The translations under genes were made by a program, and so were the position numbers. The notes beneath the pieces are model-generated. The model was given only the letters and a program-made list of their open reading frames with translations. It ran no database searches and was not told the origin of the DNA. A stretch of DNA of 64,000 bases from Caldibacillus thermoamylovorans. Its GTDB lineage: Bacteria > Bacillota > Bacilli > Bacillales > Caldibacillaceae. The stretch lies in the NCBI RefSeq assembly GCF_000751775.1, contig NZ_CCRF01000102.1, positions 52,263 to 116,262 on the forward strand, given 5' to 3'. Below, piece by piece: positions 18,280-26,674 of the stretch. Every line of letters starts with the position of its first letter. The first letter of the stretch is position 1.

Positions 18280-18453
18280 TGCCAATCCCCCTGTTCTTTT
18301 ATTTTATGTAAAAAGCATATGAATTTCTTGATTATTTAAGCTCTATTCTTAAAACTGCCGCATTTCTCGGTAAAAAGGTTTTCTTCAATTTCAATAAAGC
18401 AACGGGTGGCTCGCTCAATTGCAACTAATTTGTCCCACCTTAAGAAAACCCAC
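17494..18453 (-). repeat. Inverted duplication, left arm (960 bp)
   Basis: Covers the truncated reductase and about 170 bp of leader. It is the inverted counterpart of 25716-26674 with near identity. Beyond the leader, similarity continues more weakly through the Fur box into an ABC ATPase relic, so the original duplication was longer. Confidence 0.9.
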
Positions 18454-18585
18454 TGCCTCCGTATCTTATAAAAACAAAGTTGAAGAAAACCGTCTTCATA
18501 TATGTTTTTGGTTGAAGACATAAAAATGATGATGATTTTATTAAAAAAGGCAAAAATAATTACTAATAGTAGAATACACGATAAT

Positions 18586-18604
18586 GATAATGATAATCAT
18601 TTTC
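18586..18604. promoter_or_regulatory. Fur box (left copy)
   Basis: GATAATGATAATCATTTTC matches 18 of 19 positions of the Fur consensus. It is identical, in inverse orientation, to the box at 25555-25573. Here it stands between two broken genes (truncated reductase and ATPase relic), so it may act only as a Fur decoy. Confidence 0.85.
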
Positions 18605-18639
18605 AATTATAAATTAAATTTTTTTAAAAGGGAATAAAA

Positions 18640-18775
18640 TGGAGGGGTAAGTGTAGGGTAAAAAACCAAACAACTGTCCAGGGGAAGGGATTAAGTTTTC
18701 AAATTGCTCAAAGATTATTGGAGCTAATAGTTGCGGGAAAATCAAATCTGGTAAAAGCAATTATGGGGTCATAAA
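18640..18775 (+). pseudogene. Relic of a siderophore ABC ATPase N-terminus
   Basis: Nucleotide similarity (about 70-75% by eye) to the first 130 bp of the ATPase gene at 25509. Readable remnants are GAGGGGTAAGTGTAGG (EGLSVG) and TTATTGGAGCTAATAGTTGCGG (Walker A region, key IGAN-CGK), interrupted by frameshifts and stops. Its placement mirrors the intact ATPase-Fur box-reductase arrangement and shows that the left arm once carried the whole divergent module. Confidence 0.7.
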
Positions 18776-18797
18776 ATACCACGCTTTAATTTTTGCC

Positions 18798-18831
18798 AAA
18801 AAAAAGCAGGGCAAAGTGCGGGTTGGCCTGC
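18798..18831 (-). terminator. Terminator of the 93-aa membrane protein gene
   Basis: On the minus strand GCAGG...CCTGC hairpin (18831-18806) followed by eight T residues (18805-18798), 19 bp after the stop of the gene ending at 18850. Confidence 0.65.
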
Positions 18832-18849
18832 AGAAACATAATTTTTTAG

Positions 18850-19131
18850 TTAAGTAAAGAGAAATTTAAAGACAAGAAATATTCCAATCATATAAAGTAG
18901 TTGAATTGTAACAAAGAGGATATATCCTTTATTCCGGCTTTTTTGTTCATGCTTTTGATAATACTTAATGACAAGATATTCATTGGTAAAACTTGTAAGA
19001 TTGACGAGCAATAAGAATAGAAAGGTTGTCATTATTGGATTTGAATAATTTAAAAAACTGAACGAAAAAAGTATAAGAGTACTACCTAAAAAAATGTACG
19101 AAAAATAAAAATCCTTTAACCTCACCGCCAT
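18850..19131 (-). CDS. Small integral membrane protein, unknown
   Basis: 93 residues with probably three membrane segments (about 10-28, 33-48 and 71-92) separated by a basic loop KYYQKHEQKSRNKGY. The start follows a very good ribosome binding site (AAGGAGG, 19140-19146). Not recognised. The neighbourhood is a patchwork of relics, so it may be recently acquired. Confidence 0.6.
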   Translation of the reverse strand: MAVRLKDFYFSYIFLGSTLILFSFSFLNYSNPIMTTFLFLLLVNLTSFTNEYLVIKYYQKHEQKSRNKGYILFVTIQLLYMIGIFLVFKFLFT

Positions 19132-19413
19132 TTTTCATTCCTCCTTAAATAGGAATATACTTATTTTGACAAAACCAACCTATTCATTAAACAATGATAC
19201 AGTTGCCTTTATTTGACTATATTCATTATATAAATATTATATCAGTTTATTCAAAAAACTTCAACATCCTTACCAAACCATTACTTGAAACTTTCGGATA
19301 CTTGAAGTACCAAAAAGCGCACAAATTTAGTGGTACTCCTTATCCGCTCCCGCTTTCATCCCAACTACAAAGAAGTAGTTTTCTCATTGGAAAATTTGTA
19401 ATTGAAATATGCT

Positions 19414-19488
19414 TTATTTTTCTTTTGTAATCGAGTTAATCACTTTTCCGCGATCCAACTCATGTACGGTGTCACAGAGGATTTCAAA
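19414..19488 (-). pseudogene. Relic of an ABC ATPase C-terminus
   Basis: About 75 bp on the minus strand reading EILCDTVHELDRGKVINSI then a stop, matching the last 25 codons before the C-terminus of the ATPase at 20972-21643, in inverse orientation. No start or upstream domain remains. The rest of the gap 19132-19562 contains no recognisable gene. Confidence 0.75.
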
Positions 19489-19562
19489 ATATAATTTACA
19501 AATTAGCTTGTCAGGATTCATTAATGCTTTAATCTCTACCGACATTAGTCTTGTAAAAGCAT

Positions 19563-20348
19563 TTATTTTTCCAAAGCCCTTCTTATAAAGTTTTCCATTA
19601 CTTTATTTACTTTAATTCCTCCATTCAAGCCATTAGTTCTGTACCTTCCTATATGTATTCCTATTATTTCATTTTTATTATTTAAAATTGGGGCTCCCGA
19701 TTGTCCTATTGACGTATCTATATCATAATAAAGATTAAAGTGATCCTCGCTTAATGCCCTTCCTTCCATTTCATATTGTGAGACTTTACCTGTTTCTTCA
19801 AGTTTATCAACACGTGGATAACCAATTACTTTAATAGGATTCCCTAAGGTATATTTAATGTTTTTAAAGTTCAGCCTCTCTATGTTATGTCCAATGGGTT
19901 TATTTAATTTTATTATGGCATAATCAAATTTAGGGTTCCCTGAATGAATATATTGCACTGGAACGATATATTCAATGGAATTTGCAGAACCAAAAGGAAA
20001 TTCATCCTTATTTACTCCGGGATAAATTGTACTATTTCTATAATACTGTTTTGTGCCTGGATTATATACACTGTGGGCAGCTGTTAAAACCTTATCATCG
20101 TCAATAATCGTTCCCGTACACATTGAATCAAGAGAGAATAAGAAGGAAATAGATGAGTATGGCATTATTTCTGAATTTACTACTTCAGTCCTTCCATCTT
20201 CTCCAATAATTGAAAAAGGAGTAATAAATGTATTACTCCTTCCTTCAAAAGCACTTACATTAGTACTATTAGGTAAAATAAAAAGGGCCATAGTAAATAT
20301 TAAAATAAAAAAATATCGACTATTTTTCACTTTATATATTCCTTTCAC
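19563..20348 (-). CDS. Secreted V8-like serine protease (glutamyl endopeptidase family)
   Basis: 261 residues with an N-terminal signal peptide (hydrophobic core 11-25, likely cleavage after VSA33). Trypsin-fold catalytic triad: His92 in LTAAHSVY, Asp142 in FDYAIIKL, Ser217 in SIGQSGAPI. The segment after the signal peptide may be a short propeptide, as in glutamyl endopeptidases of Bacillus and Staphylococcus (Blase, V8). Secreted and probably self-processed. It shares a strand with a small membrane protein gene 5 bp upstream. Composition is AT-rich and it sits between ABC relics, so horizontal or rearranged origin is plausible. Confidence 0.88.
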   Translation of the reverse strand: MKGIYKVKNSRYFFILIFTMALFILPNSTNVSAFEGRSNTFITPFSIIGEDGRTEVVNSEIMPYSSISFLFSLDSMCTGTIIDDDKVLTAAHSVYNPGTKQYYRNSTIYPGVNKDEFPFGSANSIEYIVPVQYIHSGNPKFDYAIIKLNKPIGHNIERLNFKNIKYTLGNPIKVIGYPRVDKLEETGKVSQYEMEGRALSEDHFNLYYDIDTSIGQSGAPILNNKNEIIGIHIGRYRTNGLNGGIKVNKVMENFIRRALEK

Positions 20349-20353
20349 TTATT

Positions 20354-20638
20354 TTATTTTGAAGATTGATCATCATCTTTTTTTATCAATTCTCCAATTT
20401 TTGCAATTCCAAAAAAGACAAAATACATAATTGTGAAAAAAATTATTTCTGTATTAGAATTGAATTTGACAATATCCATACGTGGGATTGTAAATTCCAT
20501 ATAAAAAATAAATAATGATAATTGGATTATGTGAATGATGAAGTTTCCACCATATTTATTGAACCCCGTATAATTAACGATCGTTTCCAATAAAATACTA
20601 AAAGGGATGAGTAAGAGAAATCCAGCAAGTACATTCAA
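20354..20638 (-). CDS. Small membrane protein upstream of the protease
   Basis: About 94 residues with three hydrophobic stretches (1-20, 32-50, 64-82) and an acidic tail KKDDDQSSK. The start is uncertain: TTG at 20638 is possible, an ATG in another frame overlaps it, and no good ribosome binding site is visible because the sequence changes abruptly near 20640, at a junction with a permease relic. The gene may be 5'-truncated. Not recognised; it could be co-transcribed with the protease 5 bp downstream. Confidence 0.5.
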   Translation of the reverse strand: MNVLAGFLLLIPFSILLETIVNYTGFNKYGGNFIIHIIQLSLFIFYMEFTIPRMDIVKFNSNTEIIFFTIMYFVFFGIAKIGELIKKDDDQSSK

Positions 20639-20640
20639 AG

Positions 20641-20861
20641 ATAATAAAATTGGCTTCCTCGCTATTACCGATTATTATGAACTTTACCGTTTTTCCCCCG
20701 TCTCCTGGAGCAGTATTGACCGGATCGATATTGAAGGATTAACACAAATGCCATCCATTACTTATATTTACATTGCCTTTGCTGTTCTTATTATCGGGTT
20801 AATTCTATCTGCCATACTTATTAATCGGAAACAATCGATTAATGTGTTGCCGCCTATTTAG
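20641..20861 (+). pseudogene. C-terminal fragment of an ABC-2 type permease
   Basis: The frame reads FLAITDYYELYRFSPVSWSS, then a final transmembrane helix YIYIAFAVLIIGLILSAILI and the tail NRKQSINVLPPI. This is the usual end of a bacteriocin/lantibiotic-type ABC permease, but nothing of the N-terminal helices is present. The 5' boundary coincides with the start of the oppositely oriented membrane-protein gene. It precedes an ATPase of the matching type. Confidence 0.6.
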
Positions 20862-20870
20862 GTAAATAGT

Positions 20871-20960
20871 ACTTTGGCTAGTGCCGAGCTTAAGCAGCGT
20901 AGGAATTCATAGTTTTTTAAATATTACTACTACATCGAATTCGTAACGTATAAGAAAGGA
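20871..20960. repeat. Partial second copy of the MITE-like element
   Basis: Contains CTACATCGAATTCG and AACGTATAAGAAA, shared with the element at 9345-9500 (CTACGTCGAATTCG, AACGTATAAGAAA). It lies directly upstream of, and reaches the ribosome binding site of, the ABC ATPase gene, so it may have supplied part of the upstream region. Confidence 0.5.
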
Positions 20961-20971
20961 GCTTAATAAAA

Positions 20972-21643
20972 ATGGAAGCCGCCATTAAGGTTGAAAATAT
21001 AACAAAGAAGTTTGGCGAGACTACGGTTTTGGATGGTATCTCCCTCACATTTGATAAAAATAAAATCCACGGGTTAATCGGTAGAAATGGCTCAGGCAAA
21101 ACCATGTTACTAAAATGTATCTGTGGGTTTGTCATACCAACTACCGGAACTATTTACGTAAATGGCATGCAAATCGGTAAAGACCTGGATGTCCCGGAAA
21201 GTGTTGGAATTATCATCGAAGCACCTAGCTTTTTGCCCAATTATGACGGATATACAAATTTAAAATTTTTGGCTGCTATCAATAATATCATTTCAAAAGA
21301 ACAGATCTATGCGGTAATTGAAAAAGTTGGACTGGATCCGAAGAGTAAACGACCTGTCGGTAAATATTCATTAGGGATGCGTCAAAGACTTGGAATCGCA
21401 CAGGCTTTAATGGAAGACCCGGATATACTTATCCTCGATGAACCAATGAATGGTTTGGATAATCAAGGTGTTGCTGATATTCGCAAGCTACTACTTGAGC
21501 TTCGAAATCAGGGAAAAACGATTATTCTAGCCAGTCATGGAAAGGAAGATATTGAAATCCTCTGTGACACCGTGCATGAGTTGGATCGGGGAAAAGTGAT
21601 TAACTCGATCATAAAAGAAAGAAAAGACATATTGTTTAATTAA
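20972..21643 (+). CDS. ABC transporter ATPase (bacitracin/lantibiotic export type)
   Basis: 223 residues. Walker A GRNGSGKT (36-43), signature YSLGMRQRLG (about 133-142), Walker B ILILDEPMNGLD (about 152-163) and H-loop ASHG. Short ATPases of this kind normally work with an ABC-2 permease encoded next to them in bacteriocin resistance or small-molecule export. Here no intact permease follows: only a C-terminal permease fragment lies upstream, so the transporter is probably incomplete unless a partner exists elsewhere. The ribosome binding site AAAGGAG is good. A relic of this gene's 3' end lies inverted at 19414. Confidence 0.85.
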   Translation: MEAAIKVENITKKFGETTVLDGISLTFDKNKIHGLIGRNGSGKTMLLKCICGFVIPTTGTIYVNGMQIGKDLDVPESVGIIIEAPSFLPNYDGYTNLKFLAAINNIISKEQIYAVIEKVGLDPKSKRPVGKYSLGMRQRLGIAQALMEDPDILILDEPMNGLDNQGVADIRKLLLELRNQGKTIILASHGKEDIEILCDTVHELDRGKVINSIIKERKDILFN

Positions 21644-21714
21644 CAGAGGAGAATAAAATTACCATAATTAAGGACCTTTCATTGCCTATTTTAAACGTTG
21701 CAGTATAAAAGTAT

Positions 21715-21752
21715 AAACCGGAAGATCGATGAACCACTTCTTCCGGTTTTTT
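21715..21752 (+). terminator. Terminator after the ABC ATPase
   Basis: AACCGGAAGA pairs with TCTTCCGGTT around a short loop, followed by TTTTTTATTTTT. Confidence 0.8.
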
Positions 21753-21783
21753 TATTTTTCATCAAAATACAGCTTAATTCTTC

Positions 21784-22785
21784 TTATTTTCTCAGTAAGT
21801 ATAAAAAGTAAGGGGCGCCAATGATCGCTACAACTATACCGGTTGGAACGGCTGCTGAGCTAAAGATAATTTGTGCAAGAATATCAGCCAACACAAGCAG
21901 AATCGCTCCAATAAAAGGTGTAATTACTAAAAATGATTGATGTTTCGGCCCGACTAGCCTTTTGGCAAAATGGGGGCCCATTAAACCGATAAAACCAATC
22001 CTGCCGGTAACGGATACGGCCGCAGCTGCCAAAGCAACTGCCACAACTAATAAAATTGACCGCTCCTTGTTTATATTCACACCTAAACCGATTGCAGTCG
22101 GTTCAGATAAAGTTAATAGATTCAACACATTAGCCTTAAAATAAATAATGGGAATACAAATCATGAGCCACGGGAATAGAGCAACAATAAACGGCCAATC
22201 GGTTCCCCAAACACTGCCGGCTAACCATTGAGATATAAATGCCACATCCTGTCTTTCCGCAGAAGAAATCATAAGAATCATGAGTCCCGACAAAGCGGAA
22301 GCAAAACCGACTCCGATTAAAACTAATTTAACCGGCTGAATGCCTTTTCCCTTTTCAAAAGAAAAAAAGTAAATACAGATGGCTGTAAGTAATCCACCGA
22401 TAAATGCAATGACAGGCAGGACATAGTTAAAGTGCTGGATTTTACTTCCGGCGAATAAGTAGAAAACGGTGATTCCCACTCCTGCCCCTGAATTGATCCC
22501 GATGATTCCCGGATCGGCCAAGTCATTCCTTGTTACGCTTTGTAGCACTGCCCCCGCCATCGCTAATGCTGCACCGGCAAGAGTCAATATTAGTATTCTC
22601 GGCAAGCGAATTGAAAATAAAATAAATTCTTCCTTAAACGTCCCTTGACCGAAAAGCACAGGGATCAACCTGTCGATGGATAAAGTGGAAGCACCGAAAG
22701 ATAAACCTACCACAAACAGAACCAGATAAATACCCATACTAAGGAACAGCCATTTTCTTGAAGTTCGTAATTTCTCATGCGACAA
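21784..22785 (-). CDS. Siderophore ABC permease (FecCD family, second)
   Basis: 333 residues with about nine or ten membrane helices. FecCD hallmarks: RLPRILILTLAGAALAMAGAVLQ near 60-82 (key R-x-P-R and G-A-x-L), NDLADPGIIGINSGAGVG, and GRIGFIGLMGPHFAKRLVG toward the C-terminus. Forms the transmembrane channel together with the permease encoded just upstream, which it overlaps by 11 bp. Last gene of the Fur-controlled operon. Confidence 0.9.
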   Translation of the reverse strand: MSHEKLRTSRKWLFLSMGIYLVLFVVGLSFGASTLSIDRLIPVLFGQGTFKEEFILFSIRLPRILILTLAGAALAMAGAVLQSVTRNDLADPGIIGINSGAGVGITVFYLFAGSKIQHFNYVLPVIAFIGGLLTAICIYFFSFEKGKGIQPVKLVLIGVGFASALSGLMILMISSAERQDVAFISQWLAGSVWGTDWPFIVALFPWLMICIPIIYFKANVLNLLTLSEPTAIGLGVNINKERSILLVVAVALAAAAVSVTGRIGFIGLMGPHFAKRLVGPKHQSFLVITPFIGAILLVLADILAQIIFSSAAVPTGIVVAIIGAPYFLYLLRK

Positions 22786-23782
22786 AGGCTTTTCCCCCTT
22801 TGCGTACGAGAATTAAGAAAAATGGTAATCCAATAACGGATACAATAGATACTACCGGCGTTTCAAATGGCGCATTCATGATTCTCCCGGTAAAATCAGC
22901 CAACACCATGAAGGAACCGCCAAAGCTCATACACATCGGAATCACATAACGATAGTCGGTTCCTACAAATGCCCGTACCATATGGGGAATCATAAGCCCA
23001 ACAAAGGCAAGATTTCCGACCAATGCCACACTTGCCCCGGCCAGCAAAACAACAACAAACATGAGTATCCATTTCACCAGGGCAATATTTTGACCTAAGC
23101 CGATAGCAACATCTTCATTTAAACTAAGAATAGTCAATTGCCGACTCATTATCATCGCTAAAATAAGTCCAATTACAATGAATGGGACAACACCGATTAA
23201 GGCCTGCCATGTTGTTCCGATTAATCCCCCGGACGTCCACATGGAAACGTCTTTTGATATATTAAAGAGGATTCCGACTCCATCTGCAATCGCTTGTAAA
23301 AAACCTGTTACTGCAGCCCCGGCCAAAACAAGTTTCATTGGAGATAATCCCCCTTTTACAGTAGCACTTATACCATAAACAAGGATCATCCCTATCCCGG
23401 CTCCGATAAAACAGGATACAATAATCACATAATATGAAGCTGCCGGTGTAAAGACAAGTGTTCCGGCAAGAGCTGCATTTGCCCCGGCGGTAACACCCAA
23501 CAGCCCGGGATCGGCTAACGGATTACGGGTTACACCTTGCATAACGGCACCGGCTACAGCGAGAGCACTCCCAACAAAAAAGGCCGCAATTACCCTGGGA
23601 AAGCGTAGTTCCAGCAAAACTGACCGGTATTGGCCACCTTTCTGTTGAAAAATTGCTTCAAATACATCTTTTAATGTTGTATCCGCAGCTCCATACCAAA
23701 TGGCAAACAACATGATAATCAATAAAAACAAAATGGAGACTGGTAATTGCATATAAAAAGGTACTTTTCGAATCACTTTCAT
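22775..23782 (-). CDS. Siderophore ABC permease (FecCD family, first)
   Basis: 335 residues, FecCD permease with RFPRVIAAFFVGSALAVAGA, TRNPLADPGLLGVTAGAN and a C-terminal GNLAFVGLMIPHMVR motif. Partner of the following permease. It starts 19 bp after the binding-protein stop. The pair with an FhuD-like binding protein and an FhuC-like ATPase suggests uptake of an iron-hydroxamate siderophore. Confidence 0.9.
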   Translation of the reverse strand: MKVIRKVPFYMQLPVSILFLLIIMLFAIWYGAADTTLKDVFEAIFQQKGGQYRSVLLELRFPRVIAAFFVGSALAVAGAVMQGVTRNPLADPGLLGVTAGANAALAGTLVFTPAASYYVIIVSCFIGAGIGMILVYGISATVKGGLSPMKLVLAGAAVTGFLQAIADGVGILFNISKDVSMWTSGGLIGTTWQALIGVVPFIVIGLILAMIMSRQLTILSLNEDVAIGLGQNIALVKWILMFVVVLLAGASVALVGNLAFVGLMIPHMVRAFVGTDYRYVIPMCMSFGGSFMVLADFTGRIMNAPFETPVVSIVSVIGLPFFLILVRKGGKAFVA

Positions 23783-23801
23783 TAGTCTTTCACCATATCA
23801 C

Positions 23802-24713
23802 TTAATGACTTCCTAAAAAGGCTTTTTCAAAAAAGTCTAATTGATAATCTAACGATAATGCATCATTAAAATAAAAAGTAGCTGCATCAGCAGTATACAC
23901 ATGACCGTTTTTCACTGCTTCGATTTCGTTATACCAGTCTGCTTTTAAAAAAGTTGTATCTTTCTCTTTTGTTAAACTTAATATGAGATAATCACCGACA
24001 TAATCACCCAGCACTTCTTGGGAAATCGCATAGTAGCCCGGTTTAAGCGCTACTTCTTTTACCTTTTCAGGCATTTTCAGGCCCATTTCTTGATAAAGGA
24101 TTTCTGTTCCGCGAGCCCAGTTGTCACCAAATAAATAAAATTGTTTTTCATCGTTTTCAACAACCGTAACGGTCGCATCTTCACCAATTTTTTCTTTTAT
24201 TTTCTTACCGATTTGGGCTGCACGTTCTTTAAAATCATTCACCCACTCAGTTGCCTCTTTTTCTTTATTAACGACCTTGCCGATTTCAATATGCTGTTGC
24301 AAGTAATCTTTTCTTCCATATGTAAATAATACGGTTGGAGCAATTTCTTGCAGTTTGTCTGCGTTCTCGATATTGTTTAAGCCAATAATTAAATCCGGTT
24401 CAAGTTCAATAATTTTCTCCAAATCTTCATTGGAAACAACCTCGGCATTTTTTAAACCTTCTTTAAAGTTTGGGTTCCCTTTTGACCAAGAATCAACACC
24501 GACAATATTGACGCCTAGTTGAATTAAGTCCCCGGCATAACTGGATAAAACAACGACCCGCTTTGGATTTGCCGGTACTTCTACCGGACCTGTTTCTGAT
24601 TCATAAACGATAGTATCTTTCTTTTCTGTTTTATCGGCATTTTGTTTACTTTCCTCATTACTGTTACATGCTGCCAACAAGAGTACGAGCAAAATCATCA
24701 GCCATTTCTTCAT
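23802..24713 (-). CDS. Iron-siderophore binding lipoprotein (FhuD-like)
   Basis: 303 residues. Lipoprotein signal MKKWLMILLVLLLAAC with Cys16. Family 8 substrate-binding fold with long backbone helix: VEVPANPKRVVVLSSYAGDL, LEPDLIIGLNN, LFGDNWARGTEILYQEMGL, VKNGHVYTADAATFYFNDAL; the last two blocks resemble FhuD-type hydroxamate binders. It captures ferric siderophore outside the membrane for the two permeases. Its start (GAGAGGAAAGAG then ATG) lies 50 bp inside the end of the ATPase gene, an unusually long overlap. Confidence 0.88.
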   Translation of the reverse strand: MKKWLMILLVLLLAACNSNEESKQNADKTEKKDTIVYESETGPVEVPANPKRVVVLSSYAGDLIQLGVNIVGVDSWSKGNPNFKEGLKNAEVVSNEDLEKIIELEPDLIIGLNNIENADKLQEIAPTVLFTYGRKDYLQQHIEIGKVVNKEKEATEWVNDFKERAAQIGKKIKEKIGEDATVTVVENDEKQFYLFGDNWARGTEILYQEMGLKMPEKVKEVALKPGYYAISQEVLGDYVGDYLILSLTKEKDTTFLKADWYNEIEAVKNGHVYTADAATFYFNDALSLDYQLDFFEKAFLGSH

Positions 24714-25509
24714 CTCTTTCCTCTCCCTTTATCAAATCATATGTGATACAAATTGGTTTTTTCGTTCGTGGATCATTGCCAATTACTGCATCAATATTGA
24801 ATACTTTTCGTAGAAGTGCCGGGGTCATGATTTGTTCCGGCGTTCCATGTCCTGCCAGTTGCCCTTTTGTTAAAGCGATGATTTCATGGGAGAAGCGCGA
24901 TGCCTGGTTCACATCATGGAGTACCATAACAATCGTCCTGCCTTCATCTTTGTTTAATCTTTCCAGAAGCTCCAAAACTTCTAATTGATGGGCCATATCA
25001 AGATACGTTGTCGGTTCATCAAGGAAAATCATTTCCGTTCCCTGTGCTAACGCCATGGCAATCCAAACCCGTTGCCTTTGACCGCCTGATAAGGAGTCGA
25101 CAGGTTCATCGCAAAATTCAGTTAACCGCGTTACTTCTAACGCCCACTCAATCATTTCTTTATCTTTTTTTGACAAACTTCCAAGTCCTTTTTGATAAGG
25201 AAAACGACCATAAGAAACTAATTCTTGCACGAGCAGCCCTTGAGCACTTTCCGGATTTTGCGGCAAGATGGCAAGTTTCTTAGCTAATGCTTTCGTGTTC
25301 ATTTTTGCAATACTTTTTCCATCAATAATGACATTACCGCCTTGGTAAGGTATCACCCGCGTAATCGCCTTTAACAAAGTTGATTTTCCGCAACCATTGG
25401 CTCCAATAATGGTCGTAATCTTGCCCTCTGCAATTTGTAAACTCATCTCTCGGACAATTGTTTGCTTTTCATATCCTACACTTAACCCCTCAATTTGTAC
25501 CTTCATCAT
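24664..25509 (-). CDS. Iron-siderophore ABC transporter ATPase (FhuC-like)
   Basis: 281 residues. Walker A GANGCGKST (about 37-45), signature LSGGQRQRVW, Walker B MIFLDEPTTYLDMAH, H-loop VLHD. First gene of the operon ATPase-binding protein-permease-permease. The C-terminal tail (...DLIKGEERDEEMADDFARTL) runs 50 bp into the binding-protein gene. A Fur box lies 46 bp upstream. A decayed copy of its N-terminus exists at 18640-18775. Confidence 0.9.
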   Translation of the reverse strand: MMKVQIEGLSVGYEKQTIVREMSLQIAEGKITTIIGANGCGKSTLLKAITRVIPYQGGNVIIDGKSIAKMNTKALAKKLAILPQNPESAQGLLVQELVSYGRFPYQKGLGSLSKKDKEMIEWALEVTRLTEFCDEPVDSLSGGQRQRVWIAMALAQGTEMIFLDEPTTYLDMAHQLEVLELLERLNKDEGRTIVMVLHDVNQASRFSHEIIALTKGQLAGHGTPEQIMTPALLRKVFNIDAVIGNDPRTKKPICITYDLIKGEERDEEMADDFARTLVGSM

Positions 25510-25554
25510 AACCCCTCGCTTTCATTCACATTAAAAAAAATTAAATTTATAATT

Positions 25555-25573
25555 GAAAATGATTATCATTATC
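25555..25573. promoter_or_regulatory. Fur box between siderophore operon and reductase
   Basis: GAAAATGATTATCATTATC, 18 of 19 matches to the Fur consensus in inverse reading. Placed between divergent genes (ATPase on minus, reductase on plus), it should repress both when iron is sufficient. Confidence 0.9.
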
Positions 25574-25715
25574 ATATATTATATATATTAGAAACAGTTA
25601 AACTCTTTGTCAACAGAAATTTTGGAAGCTTAATATTAATTGTATGTAATTTTATGAAAGATTAAAACGTCAGCTTTGTTGCTATGAGATACAGAGGATG
25701 GTTTTTATCAAACTT

Positions 25716-26674
25716 GTGGGTTTTCTTAAGGTGGGACAAATTAGTTGCAATTGAGCGAGCCACCCGTTGCTTTATTGAAATTGAAGAAAACCTTTTTACC
25801 GAGAAATGCGACAGTTTTTAATAATAGAGCCTAAATAATCAAGAAATTCATATGCTTTTTACATAAATAGAAGAACAGGGGGATTGGCATGACGGAAATG
25901 TTTGATGTAACGATAATTGGCGGTGGACCTGCCGGCTTGTATTCGGCCTTTTATAGCGGATTACGGGGGATGAAAACAAAATTAATTGAATCTCAACGAA
26001 AGCTTGGCGGGAAAGTTTTACTTTATCCGGAAAAAATGATTTGGGATGTTGGGGGACAGCCGCCTGTACCAGGTCATACTTTCGTGAAACAATTGGTAGA
26101 CCAAGCGCTCACGTTTGAACCAACTGTTTGTCTGGACACAAAAGTGGAATATGTTGAAAAAACTGCAGACAAACACTTCCTCATTACAACAAATCATGGA
26201 GAAATACACGAGACGAAATCGATTATTTTGGCTGTCGGTGGTGGGATTATTCATCCAAAACGGTTAGATTGTCCCGGGGCAGAGAAGTTTGAAGGGGAAA
26301 CTTTGCATTATACTGTGCCATCATTAAAACTCTTTTATCAAAAAACAGTGGTAGTCTCCGGTGGGGGAAATGGGGCTATTGATTGGGCGGTTGAACTGTT
26401 AGATATTGCCAAACATGTAATCGTAGTCTATAGACAAGGGGATTTTCCCGCACATGAAGCCCAAGTTGAACTGTTGCGAAAAAGGAATGCCACCATTTTA
26501 CTGAATTCAACAATTGAGACATTGATTCCCCATAATCATCGAAATAAAATAAAACAAGTTGTTGTTAAAAATGTGGTATCCGAGGAAACAAATGCAATTG
26601 ACACCGATCATCTGATTGTCAGTCACGGCTTTGACCGGGAAGATTCGCTGCAATTTGCAAGTTCTATTCAATTA
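25716..26674 (+). repeat. Inverted duplication, right arm (959 bp)
   Basis: Inverse counterpart of 17494-18453, covering a leader of about 170 bp and three quarters of the intact reductase gene. The arms differ by only a few substitutions and small indels, while sequence further out is more diverged. Confidence 0.9.

Noticed and set aside
18336..18521. 61-residue frame in the leader of the truncated reductase
   Set aside because: Part of it is conserved in the right copy, but the start is not, and no ribosome binding site is present. Listed as a finding about the leader instead.
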